Assembly (NCBI GenBank): GCA_002305635.1
Contig: DBPR01000029.1
Location: forward strand, 21,624-85,623
Length of the DNA stretch: 64,000 nucleotides
Direction of reading: 5' to 3'
Source: Anaerolineaceae bacterium UBA1415
GTDB taxonomy: Bacteria > Chloroflexota > Anaerolineae > Anaerolineales > Anaerolineaceae
Within the stretch, counting starts at the first letter, position 1; the number at the start of each line of letters is the position of its first letter. Shown piece by piece: positions 9,141 through 18,211 of this stretch. Both the position numbers and the translations under genes were made by a program. The notes beneath the pieces are model-generated. The model was not told the origin of the DNA. It saw nothing but the letters and a program-made list of their open reading frames with translations, and did not search any database.

Positions 9141-10784
9141 TTATGCTGACAATGCCGCGTTCACGATCTGGACGGCTTCACTGCGGATCTGCTCGAGGTG
9201 CCCGGCACTCTTGAGGCTTTCGGCATAGATCTTATAGATATCTTCCGTGCCTGATGGGCGGGCAGCAAACCAGCCGTTTTCAGTAACGACCTTCAGACCG
9301 CCGATCGGGGCGCTGTTGCAGGTCGCGGAAGTGAGTTTGTCCAAGATCGGGTCGCCAGCCATGCTTTCTGCCTTGACCAGGTCGGGTGAAAGGTTGGACA
9401 AAATGGCTTTTTGTGCCGCAGTAGCGGGAGCGTCCATGCGGGCATACCAACTGCCGCCGAGTTCCGCTTCGAGCGCCTGGTAATGCTGACCGGGGTCTTT
9501 GCCGGTCACGGCGATGATCTCGGCTGCCAGCAGGTTGAGGATGATGCCATCCTTATCGGTCGTCCAGGTCTGGCCGTTCTTGCGCAGGAAGGAAGCCCCG
9601 GCGCTTTCTTCGCCGCCAAAGCCGATTTCACCGCTGAGCAATCCAGGCACGAACCACTTGAAGCCGACCGGCACTTCGCATAAATGGCGACCGATCTTTT
9701 TGACCACCTTATCAATGATCGAGCTTGAGACCAGGGTCTTGCCGACCGCGGCTTCTTTTGACCAACCAGGTCGGTGCTGGAAGAGATACCAGATGGCAAC
9801 CGCCAGATAATGGTTGGGGTTCATCAGTCCCACCGAGGGGGTGACGATGCCGTGACGGTCAAAATCGACGTCGTTTCCAAAGGCGATATCGTAATCATCC
9901 TTCATCGCGACCAGGCTCGCCATCGCGTAGGGGGAGGAACAATCCATGCGGATCTTTCCGTCCTTGTCGAGGGTCATAAAGGAGAAGGTCGGGTCAACGC
10001 GCTTGTTGACGACTTCGAGGTTGAGACCATACATCTCCGCCATTGGTTCCCAGTAGGCGATACCAGAACCACCCAGGGGGTCGGCGCCGATGTGGACGCC
10101 AGCTTCGGCGATCGCCTGCATGTCGATCACATTTTTGAGGTCGCGCAAGTAGGGTGTGATCAGGTCGATCATCTTCGTGGTATCGGCTTTGAGTGCTCTT
10201 TGCAGCGGGATTCGCCTGACCTCGCGCATGCCGCCAGCGATGATCTCGTTGGCGCGGTTTTGGATCCACTTGGTCGTGTCGGTATCAGCGGGACCGCCGT
10301 CAGGGGGGTTGTACTTGAAACCGCCGTCCTCAGGTGGGTTGTGCGAGGGGGAAATGACAACACCGTCTGCCTGGATATTGGCATGTTCGGCATTGAAGGT
10401 CAGGATCGCGTGTGAGATTACCGGCGTGGGAGTATAGCGATGATCCTGATGGATGCGGATTTCCATTTGGTTGCCGGCGAAAACTTCGATGGCAGTGAAG
10501 AGCGCAGGCTCTGAAAGGGCGTGCGTGTCCATGCCCATAAAGAGCGGACCGTTGATGCCCTGACCTTTGCGATATTCATAAATAGCCTGGCTGATGGCTG
10601 CCACGTGGTCGTCATTAAAGCTGGCATTCAGCGACGAGCCGCGATGCCCGGAAGTGCCAAAGGAGACCTTTTGGGCCGGGTCAGATGGGTCTGGATGAAA
10701 GCTGTAGTATGCAGCGATCAGACGAGGGATGTTGGTCAGAACATCGTAAGGGGCAGGTTTTCCAGCAAGAGGATGTAAGCTCAT
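9141..10784 (-). CDS. pgm: phosphoglucomutase (alpha-D-glucose phosphate-specific)
   Basis: This 547-residue enzyme interconverts glucose 1-phosphate and glucose 6-phosphate, linking glycogen and sugar-nucleotide metabolism with glycolysis. It has the N-terminal SFGTSGHRG motif, the phosphoserine loop SPSHNPPEDGG with Ser147, the metal-binding GNDVDFDRHG loop near 300 and the phosphate-binding ARPSGTEDIYKIY near the C-terminus. The length matches the E. coli Pgm type. An AAGGAG ribosome-binding site precedes the ATG and a strong terminator follows. Monocistronic. Confidence 0.97.
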   Translation of the reverse strand: MSLHPLAGKPAPYDVLTNIPRLIAAYYSFHPDPSDPAQKVSFGTSGHRGSSLNASFNDDHVAAISQAIYEYRKGQGINGPLFMGMDTHALSEPALFTAIEVFAGNQMEIRIHQDHRYTPTPVISHAILTFNAEHANIQADGVVISPSHNPPEDGGFKYNPPDGGPADTDTTKWIQNRANEIIAGGMREVRRIPLQRALKADTTKMIDLITPYLRDLKNVIDMQAIAEAGVHIGADPLGGSGIAYWEPMAEMYGLNLEVVNKRVDPTFSFMTLDKDGKIRMDCSSPYAMASLVAMKDDYDIAFGNDVDFDRHGIVTPSVGLMNPNHYLAVAIWYLFQHRPGWSKEAAVGKTLVSSSIIDKVVKKIGRHLCEVPVGFKWFVPGLLSGEIGFGGEESAGASFLRKNGQTWTTDKDGIILNLLAAEIIAVTGKDPGQHYQALEAELGGSWYARMDAPATAAQKAILSNLSPDLVKAESMAGDPILDKLTSATCNSAPIGGLKVVTENGWFAARPSGTEDIYKIYAESLKSAGHLEQIRSEAVQIVNAALSA

Positions 10785-10962
10785 GACGACTCCTTATGGA
10801 TTTGATGTAGGATAACCCAATTTTATCACGCCAATGGTGGAAGGCATAATGTATTTACATTCTATAAGGCTAATTGTATGAATTAGAGGATAGATATAGA
10901 CTGGATTCATTTTTGTCCTCATCCCAGCTTCGTCTGCCTTCTGCCAGCAGGCAGATTACTTA

Positions 10963-11038
10963 AGCCTTCTCCACACAACCTCTGGAAAAACGCCAGAGGT
11001 TGTGTGGAGAAGGGGGACCACGCAGTGGTGGATGAGGA
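10963..11038 (-). repeat. double-hairpin intergenic repeat, copy with 21-bp stem
   Basis: A perfect 21-bp inverted repeat (10965-10985 with 10993-11013, loop AAAAACG) is followed by a short CCAC/GTGG hairpin and GGATGAGGA. Read on the minus strand it has the same order as the other copies: CCTCATCC, small hairpin, then a hairpin ending in GGAGAAGGCTT-like sequence. Here the second hairpin is lengthened. Confidence 0.7.
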
Positions 11039-11114
11039 CAGAACCGCACGCCAGGAAAAGAACATGGGTCGCGAACAGCATCGGCTCCGCCAACCGCCTC
11101 GGCTTCGCCAACTA

Positions 11115-11162
11115 CCCCTCATCCGCCCTTCGGGCACCTTCTCCCCGTGGAGAAGGCTTTTG
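11115..11162 (+). repeat. double-hairpin intergenic repeat
   Basis: Order: CCCCTCATCC, a compact hairpin GCCCTTCGGGC, ACC, a hairpin CTTCTCCCCGTGGAGAAG, then GCTTTT. Nearly identical to 20123-20170, and the reverse complement of the elements at 39071-39109 and 39207-39256. Confidence 0.8.
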
Positions 11163-11307
11163 GCAGCACCCACCCTGCAAGAGTATTCTCCAACCACTGG
11201 GAAAACACCACGGGCAGAGGATAAGGCTTAAGCCAGCCTCGACGAAATATAATCATCGATGTTATCAGTATGGTCAGGAGACCATGCGGGAATAAATGGT
11301 TATGAAT

Positions 11308-13887
11308 TTATCCTAAAATCACCTCGGCCTTTGAGCCTGTCGGAGTTTTGGTGACCTCGATGCGGTTGGAAAAGTAATCTTTTAGCTCCTCAATGTGCGT
11401 GATGATCAGGATCTTCTCAAAATCGGGTTTGACAATGTTGATCGCTTCCATCAGGCGTTGGCGACCCTGCGCGTCCTGATTGCCAAAACCCTCATCGATC
11501 ACCAGGGTCTGCAAACGCGCCCCAGCCCGACGCGCCAGAACGCGGCTGAGCGCCACCCGGATGGCAAAGTTGATGCGGAAGGCTTCGCCTCCGGAGTAGG
11601 TCTCATAATCGCGCGTTCCGGAGCCATCCGAGATGATGATATCGAGCGTTTCCATCAGGTCTTTTCGTTTGCTGTCCTTATACGCGCGTTGGGTATTGAA
11701 GCGCACGCTCATGTTGTAGTCCGAAAGGCGCAGCAGAAGTTGATTGGCCTGCTCTTCGATCTCAGGAAAAGCCTGCTCGATCAGTATCGCAGGGACGCCG
11801 TCTTTGCCAAAGGCAATTTCAAGCTTGTTGTACTGCCGGATCTCTTCGTTGAGCTGTTCCATCTGCTTGCGCAGAAGTATCTGACGCTCGCGTTGGGTCT
11901 GGATCATGGCGAGCGACTGGTCGATCTCGCCCAAACGACGGTTGAAGACATCCTGCTCCTCACGCAAAGTGGCTAATTCCCGCTCCACCTGACGACCATC
12001 CTGGATTTGCGCCTGTTCCTGAACCAGCGTTGCAGCATCTGCTTTATATTTCTCTTCCAGTTCCCGTACAAGTTTGAGCTCACGCTCCAATTCCTGCCGG
12101 CTGGTTTCAAGCTCTTTTGCGAGCAGTTCGAAGTTCGAACGGGCGATCTGCAGTTCCTGCCAGGCTTGTTCGGCAGCCGCATTTTCCTGAACCTCACGGC
12201 GGATATGACTGTGCTTGTCCTGGTCGTACTGCAGTTTGCCAAGTTGCTCGTTTAGATTTCCCAGTTGCCCGCGCACTTCTGGAAGATATTTCTCTTCAGT
12301 CAGTTCGCTTTGCACCTGGGTAAAGCGGTTGACTTTAACGCTTTTCCAGTCTTCTTCGCGTTGGCTAAGCTGGCTCAACTCCTGTTTCAGCAATGCCTGG
12401 TCTCGCTGCAGGGTGAGAAACTGTTTTTCCAGTTCCTGCGATTGGCGCTGTTCGTTTTGGAGGCTTTCGATCTCCTGGCGGATCCTGGCAAGCTCGCTCC
12501 TGTTTAGCCGATACTGATCGCCCAAAACCTTGCCATTGCTGTTGAACTCATCCAGCAGCTCCTGACGGTGCCTGGGTGAGAGGTCCTGCCCGCACATTGG
12601 GCAGCTGGCGCCTTGGGCATCCTCCAGCTTTTGGCGGCGCTGGACGATCTCGTCCATCTGGTTCTTGAGCGCGCCGTTTTCGCCCTCCAAAGCCTGGGCT
12701 TGCTCGCGGGCAGCCTGGAGAAGCGCCTCAAAATCTGGTTTGGACTTTAGACGCTCATCAATCTTGGCAATTTCCCCTTCAAGCTGGCGAAGACGCTGTT
12801 TTTGGCTTTCAGCCTTGGCGAGAGCCTGGTCGAGCTCCTGTTTTTCACGGGTCAGCTGGCGCAATTCGTTTTCCAGCAGGCTCTTTTGGGTCAGCAGCTG
12901 GTTTTCCAACTGCGTGCGCTGGCGTTCGAGGGGCCAGAATCGTTCCGCCAGTTGATCCTGCCTGGCCAGGTGATCCTTTAATGAACCCAGTTGTTTATAA
13001 GCGCTTTCGATCCGCTGGCTTTGGCTGATCTTTTGCTGATACTGCGCCTGAGTGGCTTCCTGCTGCTGGGTTTGCTGCTGTTTGCGGGTCAGGGACTGCC
13101 TGGCACGTTCAAGCTGGCTTTTCAGCGCCTGCAACTGCTGGTCGCGGTTGGCGAGCAACTGCGCCTGGGCTTTGATCAGATCAAGCTGTGCCTGTTGGGC
13201 GTTGATCTTCTCGCGCGCTAAAGCCAGCTCCCGTTCGAGCAAGTGGCGGTCAGCCTTCCATTTCTCCTCATTTTCAATTTCTTCCTGCATGACGGCGATA
13301 TCGCGCTCGAAAATTTTGACCTCATTGCGCGCCTGACGAGCTTTTTCGTTAGCGGCTTTGCGGTAAATCTCCCACTGATCCAACCCAAGAATGCTGGTCA
13401 GAATTTCCTTGCGCTCGGACGGCTTTTTTGTGGCGAAGGAGTCAGCTTTCCCCTGCAAAAAGAAGGAGGCGTTGACAAAGCTTTCATAATCGAGCCGGAG
13501 GGTGTTGCGGATCTTCTCGTCCGTGCCGCGAACACCGTGCTCACTCAGGCTCACCCAGGGGAAGGAGTCTTCATCCGGCGCCGGGTTCTGGATAAAAAAA
13601 TCGACCTGGGATGGTTTCTTGCGGGTGTTGCTGCGGATGACGCGGTAGACCTGTCCTTCGTATTCAAAGTCAAAGGTTACCTCCGCGGTTTCGCAGGTGG
13701 TGTTGATAATAGCTTCAGATTGCACGCGCGCTTTGCCATAAAGGGCAAAGGTGATCGCGTCTAATATGGAAGACTTGCCGGCGCCGTTCGGCCCCGAGAT
13801 ACAAGCCAGGTCCAGGCCGGTGAAGTCGATCTCCACAGGGTCGCGATAGGAAGTGAAGCCGCTCAGGCGTAATTTGACAGGGATCAT
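11308..13887 (-). CDS. SbcC/Rad50-type SMC-like ATPase
   Basis: This 859-residue protein has a Walker A motif at 32-39 (GPNGAGKS), Q-loop region FFLQGKADSF at 142, two long coiled-coil arms (about 180-425 and 440-690) rich in Gln/Glu/Arg, a central zinc hook CPMC (Cys429, Cys432), and C-terminal signature YSGGEAFR with Walker B LVIDEGFG. Rad50/SbcC proteins bridge and process DNA ends, normally with the Mre11/SbcD nuclease. No Mre11/SbcD gene is in this window; instead the gene follows herA by 2 bases in an operon with nurA, so NurA/HerA may be the functional partners. Confidence 0.95.
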   Translation of the reverse strand: MIPVKLRLSGFTSYRDPVEIDFTGLDLACISGPNGAGKSSILDAITFALYGKARVQSEAIINTTCETAEVTFDFEYEGQVYRVIRSNTRKKPSQVDFFIQNPAPDEDSFPWVSLSEHGVRGTDEKIRNTLRLDYESFVNASFFLQGKADSFATKKPSERKEILTSILGLDQWEIYRKAANEKARQARNEVKIFERDIAVMQEEIENEEKWKADRHLLERELALAREKINAQQAQLDLIKAQAQLLANRDQQLQALKSQLERARQSLTRKQQQTQQQEATQAQYQQKISQSQRIESAYKQLGSLKDHLARQDQLAERFWPLERQRTQLENQLLTQKSLLENELRQLTREKQELDQALAKAESQKQRLRQLEGEIAKIDERLKSKPDFEALLQAAREQAQALEGENGALKNQMDEIVQRRQKLEDAQGASCPMCGQDLSPRHRQELLDEFNSNGKVLGDQYRLNRSELARIRQEIESLQNEQRQSQELEKQFLTLQRDQALLKQELSQLSQREEDWKSVKVNRFTQVQSELTEEKYLPEVRGQLGNLNEQLGKLQYDQDKHSHIRREVQENAAAEQAWQELQIARSNFELLAKELETSRQELERELKLVRELEEKYKADAATLVQEQAQIQDGRQVERELATLREEQDVFNRRLGEIDQSLAMIQTQRERQILLRKQMEQLNEEIRQYNKLEIAFGKDGVPAILIEQAFPEIEEQANQLLLRLSDYNMSVRFNTQRAYKDSKRKDLMETLDIIISDGSGTRDYETYSGGEAFRINFAIRVALSRVLARRAGARLQTLVIDEGFGNQDAQGRQRLMEAINIVKPDFEKILIITHIEELKDYFSNRIEVTKTPTGSKAEVILG

Positions 13888-13889
13888 GG

Positions 13890-15593
13890 TTAGAACCCCA
13901 ACATTCGGCTGGATCTCTTCATGTCGGGCGCTTCAGCTTCATCCCCCAGAAGGTCCTTGTAAAACTGCGAATCATAACGGCGCGAGCGGATCGGGATGGG
14001 CATGGGCACACCCCAGCCAAGCATTAGCACTTCTTCCTTGGGCTGAAGTTTCGCCAGCATACCCCGCAAACCGCCCCGACCGGGCAGACCGGAGAGAACC
14101 GCGTTGATGTCGTCCTCATCGCCCAAAGCGCCGGAGATGCGCGTGCCAAGCTGGGACATGACCTCGTCGTAAATTTGCGACGGGCGTTGGTCGATGATCA
14201 GCAGGGTGACGTAATACTTGCGCAATTCCCGCGCGATGGTGCTGAAGATCGTCTGCGAAGCCATCTCGCGGTTGAGCAATTTGTGGGCTTCCTCAACCAC
14301 AACCACAAGCGGACGCGGTTCGGCGCGTTTTTTGCTGTGGAAGTCGTTGGTGGCTTTCTCCCAGGTGTCGCGGATCTTACGGGTGATCAGGTTGGTGACC
14401 AACAGGTAATCCAGGTCGCTTTGGTAGTTACCAAAAGAGAGGACGACGTGCCGCCCGCTCTCAAGGGCATTGGTAATATCGCTCAAGCCGTTGGAAGCAG
14501 GCGCGTTTTTAAGATAAGGGCGATTGAAAAGGCGAGTGAGCTTACTGCGCAGACCTTCCGCCGCGGCTTTGTGCACGCCTGCCCGCCGCGCCCAAAATTC
14601 AACGCTGTCGGGTGCGGGTTCAAGCTTGCCTTCCTCGTTCTCGACCATCGCGCCCACGCGCATGTTCATGAATTGCGTAAACCAATTGTCGCCAAATTCG
14701 TTTTCGAGGGCATCCAGCGTGGTTGGCGTCGTTTCCTTGAGGTTCAGCGCTTCGGTCAGCTGGAGGACGTCTTCGGTGGTGATGTCTTTATGGCTGATCT
14801 CGAGCGTGAAATCGGGGCGCTGCTGTCCGATATTGGTGTCCGCTCCCAGCCCGACCAACTGAACTTTGGACTGGAATTTGTTCTTCAGACCCGCCACGCC
14901 TTGTCCGGTATCGGAAGAGGATGTGTCGATGCCGTATTCGTTGTGCATGTCAAAAATGAGCGTGGAAGCGCGGTCGTAATTGATCAGACCCGCCAGGATC
15001 ATGCGCGCCAGGAAGGATTTGCCCGAGCCAGTGGTGCCAAAGATGCCCGATGAGCGCTGGACGAATTTGTCCAGATCAAGACAGACCGGGTGCCCTTGTT
15101 CGCGGGTATTGCCAACGCGGAAGATGTTCTGGTTATTTTCTTCGCCAAAAATGGTGGCGATATCAGCGCGGTCAGCCAGTTTGACCGGTGCATGATGGCT
15201 GGGAATGGTCTTCACTGTAATTGGAGCGTTATCGTTGGGGTGCTCATCGCGCCAGGCGGCGTATTCGGGCGAGTCGATATCGGGCCCGGTTTCCATCATC
15301 AGAACGGGCATGACCGCCAGGTTGGTATAGAGCGTTTGCTGGTTCAACAATTCCGCGAGTTGGGGGGTAAAGCGTTGGGCGTTGATCTGGTTGGCGTAGT
15401 TTTCGTCAATGGCGGTCAGGCGCAGGTCGGTCACCAGCCCATAAAAACGCCAGTTGTTGCTGTCGATGACGACAAAGGCGCCTTCCTGCACGCTTTGGGG
15501 CGGCACGCTCAGGCGCACCTGCAGGTTGGCTTCCAGCCCACCGCCGGTAACAAAGCCGATCTGGGAGTTGAGAGTTTTGTTGGTTTCCATCAT
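13890..15593 (-). CDS. herA: HerA-type DNA translocase ATPase (HAS barrel, DUF87)
   Basis: This 567-residue protein has an N-terminal HAS-barrel-like beta domain (about 10-125), Walker A GTTGSGKS at 186-193, and Walker B VVVVEEAH around 430-437, followed by a sensor DQRPSQI and a LGTRISG block near 482. HerA is a hexameric FtsK-like translocase that in archaea drives NurA nuclease during DNA-end resection with Mre11-Rad50. Here it overlaps the preceding gene by 4 bases (ATGA) and sits 2 bases before the SbcC/Rad50 gene, so these four genes are very likely co-translated. Confidence 0.92.
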   Translation of the reverse strand: MMETNKTLNSQIGFVTGGGLEANLQVRLSVPPQSVQEGAFVVIDSNNWRFYGLVTDLRLTAIDENYANQINAQRFTPQLAELLNQQTLYTNLAVMPVLMMETGPDIDSPEYAAWRDEHPNDNAPITVKTIPSHHAPVKLADRADIATIFGEENNQNIFRVGNTREQGHPVCLDLDKFVQRSSGIFGTTGSGKSFLARMILAGLINYDRASTLIFDMHNEYGIDTSSSDTGQGVAGLKNKFQSKVQLVGLGADTNIGQQRPDFTLEISHKDITTEDVLQLTEALNLKETTPTTLDALENEFGDNWFTQFMNMRVGAMVENEEGKLEPAPDSVEFWARRAGVHKAAAEGLRSKLTRLFNRPYLKNAPASNGLSDITNALESGRHVVLSFGNYQSDLDYLLVTNLITRKIRDTWEKATNDFHSKKRAEPRPLVVVVEEAHKLLNREMASQTIFSTIARELRKYYVTLLIIDQRPSQIYDEVMSQLGTRISGALGDEDDINAVLSGLPGRGGLRGMLAKLQPKEEVLMLGWGVPMPIPIRSRRYDSQFYKDLLGDEAEAPDMKRSSRMLGF

Positions 15594-16189
15594 TCAGTCT
15601 CCAGTTCACTAAGCACGTCCAATACCCTGGTAAGTTGATCATAATCGTCCTGCAGGAGGGTGATGACCTTTTCGCAGGCTGTTTTGTACCATTCAGCTGT
15701 TTGTAGGGGCTTGACCTGCGCGAAGTGCGCCGCCAGCAGCTCTTCAATAGGCTGATCCTGCAGGCGCAGGATATGGCGCAGGTAGCCGTGCTGGCTGGTG
15801 AATTGACGCACGTCAGCGTCATCACACAAAAAGAGTTGATCCAGGCTCAGGGGCGGGCGCGGCGGCAGGCGGTGCGCGTTCTGACCGTTTTGGGCGTAGC
15901 CGACGGTCAGAACGTGGATCTCGACAGGCAGGTTGCGGTTGTAACGGTTGTCGGCAGTATATTCGCTGGGGATGCTGACGCCCGAAACGAGCTGCCTGAC
16001 CAGGTTGTCGTCGTTGATCAGGATATGGGTGATGAGCCCGTAAATTTCGCTTTGGTCTTCCAGTTTCACTTTGACAAGCGAGCCAAGCGCCGGGGTTTCC
16101 AGCTCCTTGACACGGCAGCCGGCGACAAATCGGCTGTTTTCTGCCCGCAGCAATTTTCCAATGGGGATTATTTTCGGTGAAGCACTCAT
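15590..16189 (-). CDS. HAS-barrel-like protein of the HerA-NurA operon
   Basis: This 199-residue protein is not one I can name. Residues about 35-62 (LGSLVKVKLEDQSEIYGLITHI) resemble the beta-strand pattern of the HerA/ATP-synthase (HAS) barrel, and the C-terminal half is helical and Leu-rich. It lies between nurA and herA with 4-base overlaps on both sides (ATGA at each junction), which indicates translational coupling and a role in the same complex. It could be an adaptor between HerA and NurA, but that is inference from position and the weak barrel resemblance. Confidence 0.65.
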   Translation of the reverse strand: MSASPKIIPIGKLLRAENSRFVAGCRVKELETPALGSLVKVKLEDQSEIYGLITHILINDDNLVRQLVSGVSIPSEYTADNRYNRNLPVEIHVLTVGYAQNGQNAHRLPPRPPLSLDQLFLCDDADVRQFTSQHGYLRHILRLQDQPIEELLAAHFAQVKPLQTAEWYKTACEKVITLLQDDYDQLTRVLDVLSELETE

Positions 16190-17346
16190 TTCTGGCCTTT
16201 CCAGTGGTCTTTGTTGGATCGATAGTTGGTTTCCGGGGTAGCTGGCGGCATTTTGCTCAACAGGAGCCGCTCCAGTTCTTCAGTTTCTGTCAGCCTCACC
16301 AGCGCCAGCTCGTGCGCGCGGTGCAAGGCGTAGGGGTAGGGATGGGAATCGAGGGTCTGGGCGTCGTGGTAGAGGATCGCGTGTACCAGATCGACCAACT
16401 CCCGTTTTTGAGCCAGCCATCAGGGCACTTCCACCCGCGCGAGGCATTCCTTGCCATGCGGGTTGGCAACGTTCAGGAAAAAGAAGGCACAGCGCAGGCG
16501 ATGCGGGTTGGCGGGGGTGCGCTTGGTAATGATCTCAAAAAGCGCAGAGCGATGCCCAGGCTCGAGACGGTCTTTCAGCAAGGCGCTGTCGCTGATCAGT
16601 TTTGGCTTCTTTTGTTCGTTCGTAGGAGTATTTTGGTTGTGTTTTTGATAGAGGTCAAGCATGTTGGCGAGCATGGTCGAGCCAGGTTTATCGATATAGC
16701 CCGCGCTTAGAATGCCCTCACGCTCAAAGTTTTGATCGAGTTCCCAGACGGTGCGCTGGGCATCCTGAGCAGCTTCGCCCTTGATGCTACTGCGATAGAA
16801 AAGATCGAGGGGACCGTCTGTCAGGGTCAGGAAGGGGCGCGGGTCTTCGGAAGTGATGCTTTCGCGGATCAAGACCCGCTCGCGCAAGTCGCGCTGCAAA
16901 CCAACCTCATCTTCGCTGATCAAAGACCCGTCAACAAAAAGCTGATCAAAATCGAGCAGTTCGGAGATCAGGTCGATCAGCGGCGGTTCGCCGGAACCAA
17001 AATGCACCTTGAAGAGGCCGATGTTGATCAGGCCAAACTGAAGGGCGCGATGGCGGTTGGGGATGATCTGCGAGCCGTCAGCCGCCAGAAGCGTAAAATT
17101 GATTGGACGCGCTGGCAGGGGGAAGCTCGCCAGCGGCGGCTCGTGGCTTGGTTTGGCGGTATAGAGCGCCGCCTGGGTCAGTTCCGCCTGCTCGATCGCC
17201 TGGTGCAAGGTCTGCGGGTCCTGGGCGGCTTGTTCGTAAAGAGCGTTGAGCTCCCGCGCAAGCCTGCGCGCCTCAGCCAGCCATTCGAGGCTTTGTTCGA
17301 TGTATTTGTTGGCGTTTTTCTCAACCGCGGCATAATTCAGGGGCAT
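16186..17346 (-). CDS. nurA: NurA 5'-3' nuclease, interrupted by an in-frame TGA codon
   Basis: The frame from 17346 gives 308 residues ending at a TGA (16422-16420), but the same frame continues without another stop for 77 codons to 16186 and ends overlapping the next start (ATGA). Upstream of the TGA are NurA motifs LAADGSQI (Asp90) and LTDGPL (Asp177). Downstream is the family's C-terminal segment YPYALHRAHELA, with Tyr337 and His345 spaced like the Tyr/His pair I recall from archaeal NurA. NurA is the nuclease moved along DNA by HerA. The break could be a real nonsense mutation, stop-codon readthrough or a single-base sequence error (CGA to TGA). If real, the 308-residue product would lack two active-site residues. 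Confidence 0.85.
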
Positions 17347-17461
17347 TTCAACTCCAGGTGGATCAGTACTTCAATTATAACCAGTTGGAGCCTGTAAAAA
17401 TGGAACAAATTGGGAACTTTATCGTCTTCAGGATAGAAGAAAATGCTTTAAGGAGTTAAAA

Positions 17462-18211
17462 ATGAAAAAGAGCAGTTTTAGAGTCATTATTCCTTTACTT
17501 TTGGTGGGAATTCTCGTATTGGGAGCCTGTCAATCGCTCCCACAAGTCAATAGTCAGGCTGGCAACACCACCATCGCGGCGCGCACCATCGCGGTGACAG
17601 GAACTGGCGAAGTTGTCCTCGTGCCGGACATGGCTTACATCAATGTCGGGATCCATACAGAAGCGGAAGATGTCACCTCGGCGGTCAACAACAATAATAA
17701 CCAGGCCAGGGCGATCAAAGACGCGATCGTTGCCATGGGCGTTGAAGAAAAAGATATTCAAACCTCCAACTTCAACGTTTACTCAATGAACCGCTATGAT
17801 GATATGGGAAATTTGGCCGGCACCAATTACGCGGTTGATAATACCCTCTATATCATCGTGCGTGACCTGCCCGGATTGAGTGAGATCCTGGACGCCGCTC
17901 TGGGCGCTGGCGCTAATCAGATCCATGGGATCAGTTTCGATATCGCCAACCGCGCCGAGGCAATGGCGCAGGCACGAGACCTGGCGATCAAGGATGCAGA
18001 GGCAAAGGCGCAATCCATTGCCAATACTGCCGAAGTGAAGCTTGGCCAGATCATGAATATCAACGTGATCAACAACAGCTATGTCCAGCCAATGTCTGCT
18101 TATGGAATGGGCGGCGGAATGATGGACCAGGCCGCGTCTGTGCCTGTATCCGCAGGTCAGATCGTCATCACCGCCAACGCGGATGTGGTTTACGCCTTTG
18201 GCGATAAATAA
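17462..18211 (+). CDS. SIMPL (DUF541) domain lipoprotein
   Basis: This 249-residue protein starts with a lipoprotein signal peptide (hydrophobic 8-22, lipobox LGAC with Cys23), then a SIMPL domain (about 43-245) of the periplasmic/outer-surface type, with the typical ITVTGTGEV-like start (IAVTGTGEVVLVPDMAYINVGI) and an AxxxAxxKAQxIA helix near 180. Function of SIMPL proteins is poorly known; some are linked to oxidative stress. A strong AAGGAG ribosome-binding site supports the start. It is divergent from nurA with a 115-base gap that must hold both promoters. Confidence 0.88.
   Translation: MKKSSFRVIIPLLLVGILVLGACQSLPQVNSQAGNTTIAARTIAVTGTGEVVLVPDMAYINVGIHTEAEDVTSAVNNNNNQARAIKDAIVAMGVEEKDIQTSNFNVYSMNRYDDMGNLAGTNYAVDNTLYIIVRDLPGLSEILDAALGAGANQIHGISFDIANRAEAMAQARDLAIKDAEAKAQSIANTAEVKLGQIMNINVINNSYVQPMSAYGMGGGMMDQAASVPVSAGQIVITANADVVYAFGDK

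Larger units (their letters stand above)
10785..11307. other. 523-base gene-free gap holding palindromic repeats
   Basis: This gap between pgm and the end of the SbcC gene contains no convincing gene. From about 10919 to 11170 it is filled by repeat elements: a 21-bp perfect hairpin, a short degenerate direct repeat (CGGCTCCGCCAAC then CGGCTTCGCCAAC, about 11079-11111), and a copy of the double-hairpin repeat described separately. Confidence 0.7.

Noticed and set aside
11120..11140. UUCG tetraloop in the double-hairpin repeats
   Set aside because: Pairing is complete only with a three-base loop (TTC or TGC); a C(UUCG)G tetraloop would leave the flanking bases unpaired in the ACCAC/GTGGT copies.
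10919..11200. Repeats resembling a CRISPR array
   Set aside because: The units are palindromic, in mixed orientation and not separated by uniform unique spacers; there are no cas genes in the window.
14175..15053. Long open frame (292 codons) antisense to herA
   Set aside because: HerA on the other strand has clear motifs and operon spacing; the antisense frame has no recognisable domain and follows from the codon use of the real gene. The same holds for the long antisense frames over trxR-like, pepT, HMG-CoA reductase and pgm genes.
16186..17346. Frameshift or selenocysteine codon as cause of the nurA break
   Set aside because: The two halves are in the same frame, so no frameshift is needed. 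No selenocysteine-type hairpin is evident after the TGA and NurA is not a selenoprotein family.
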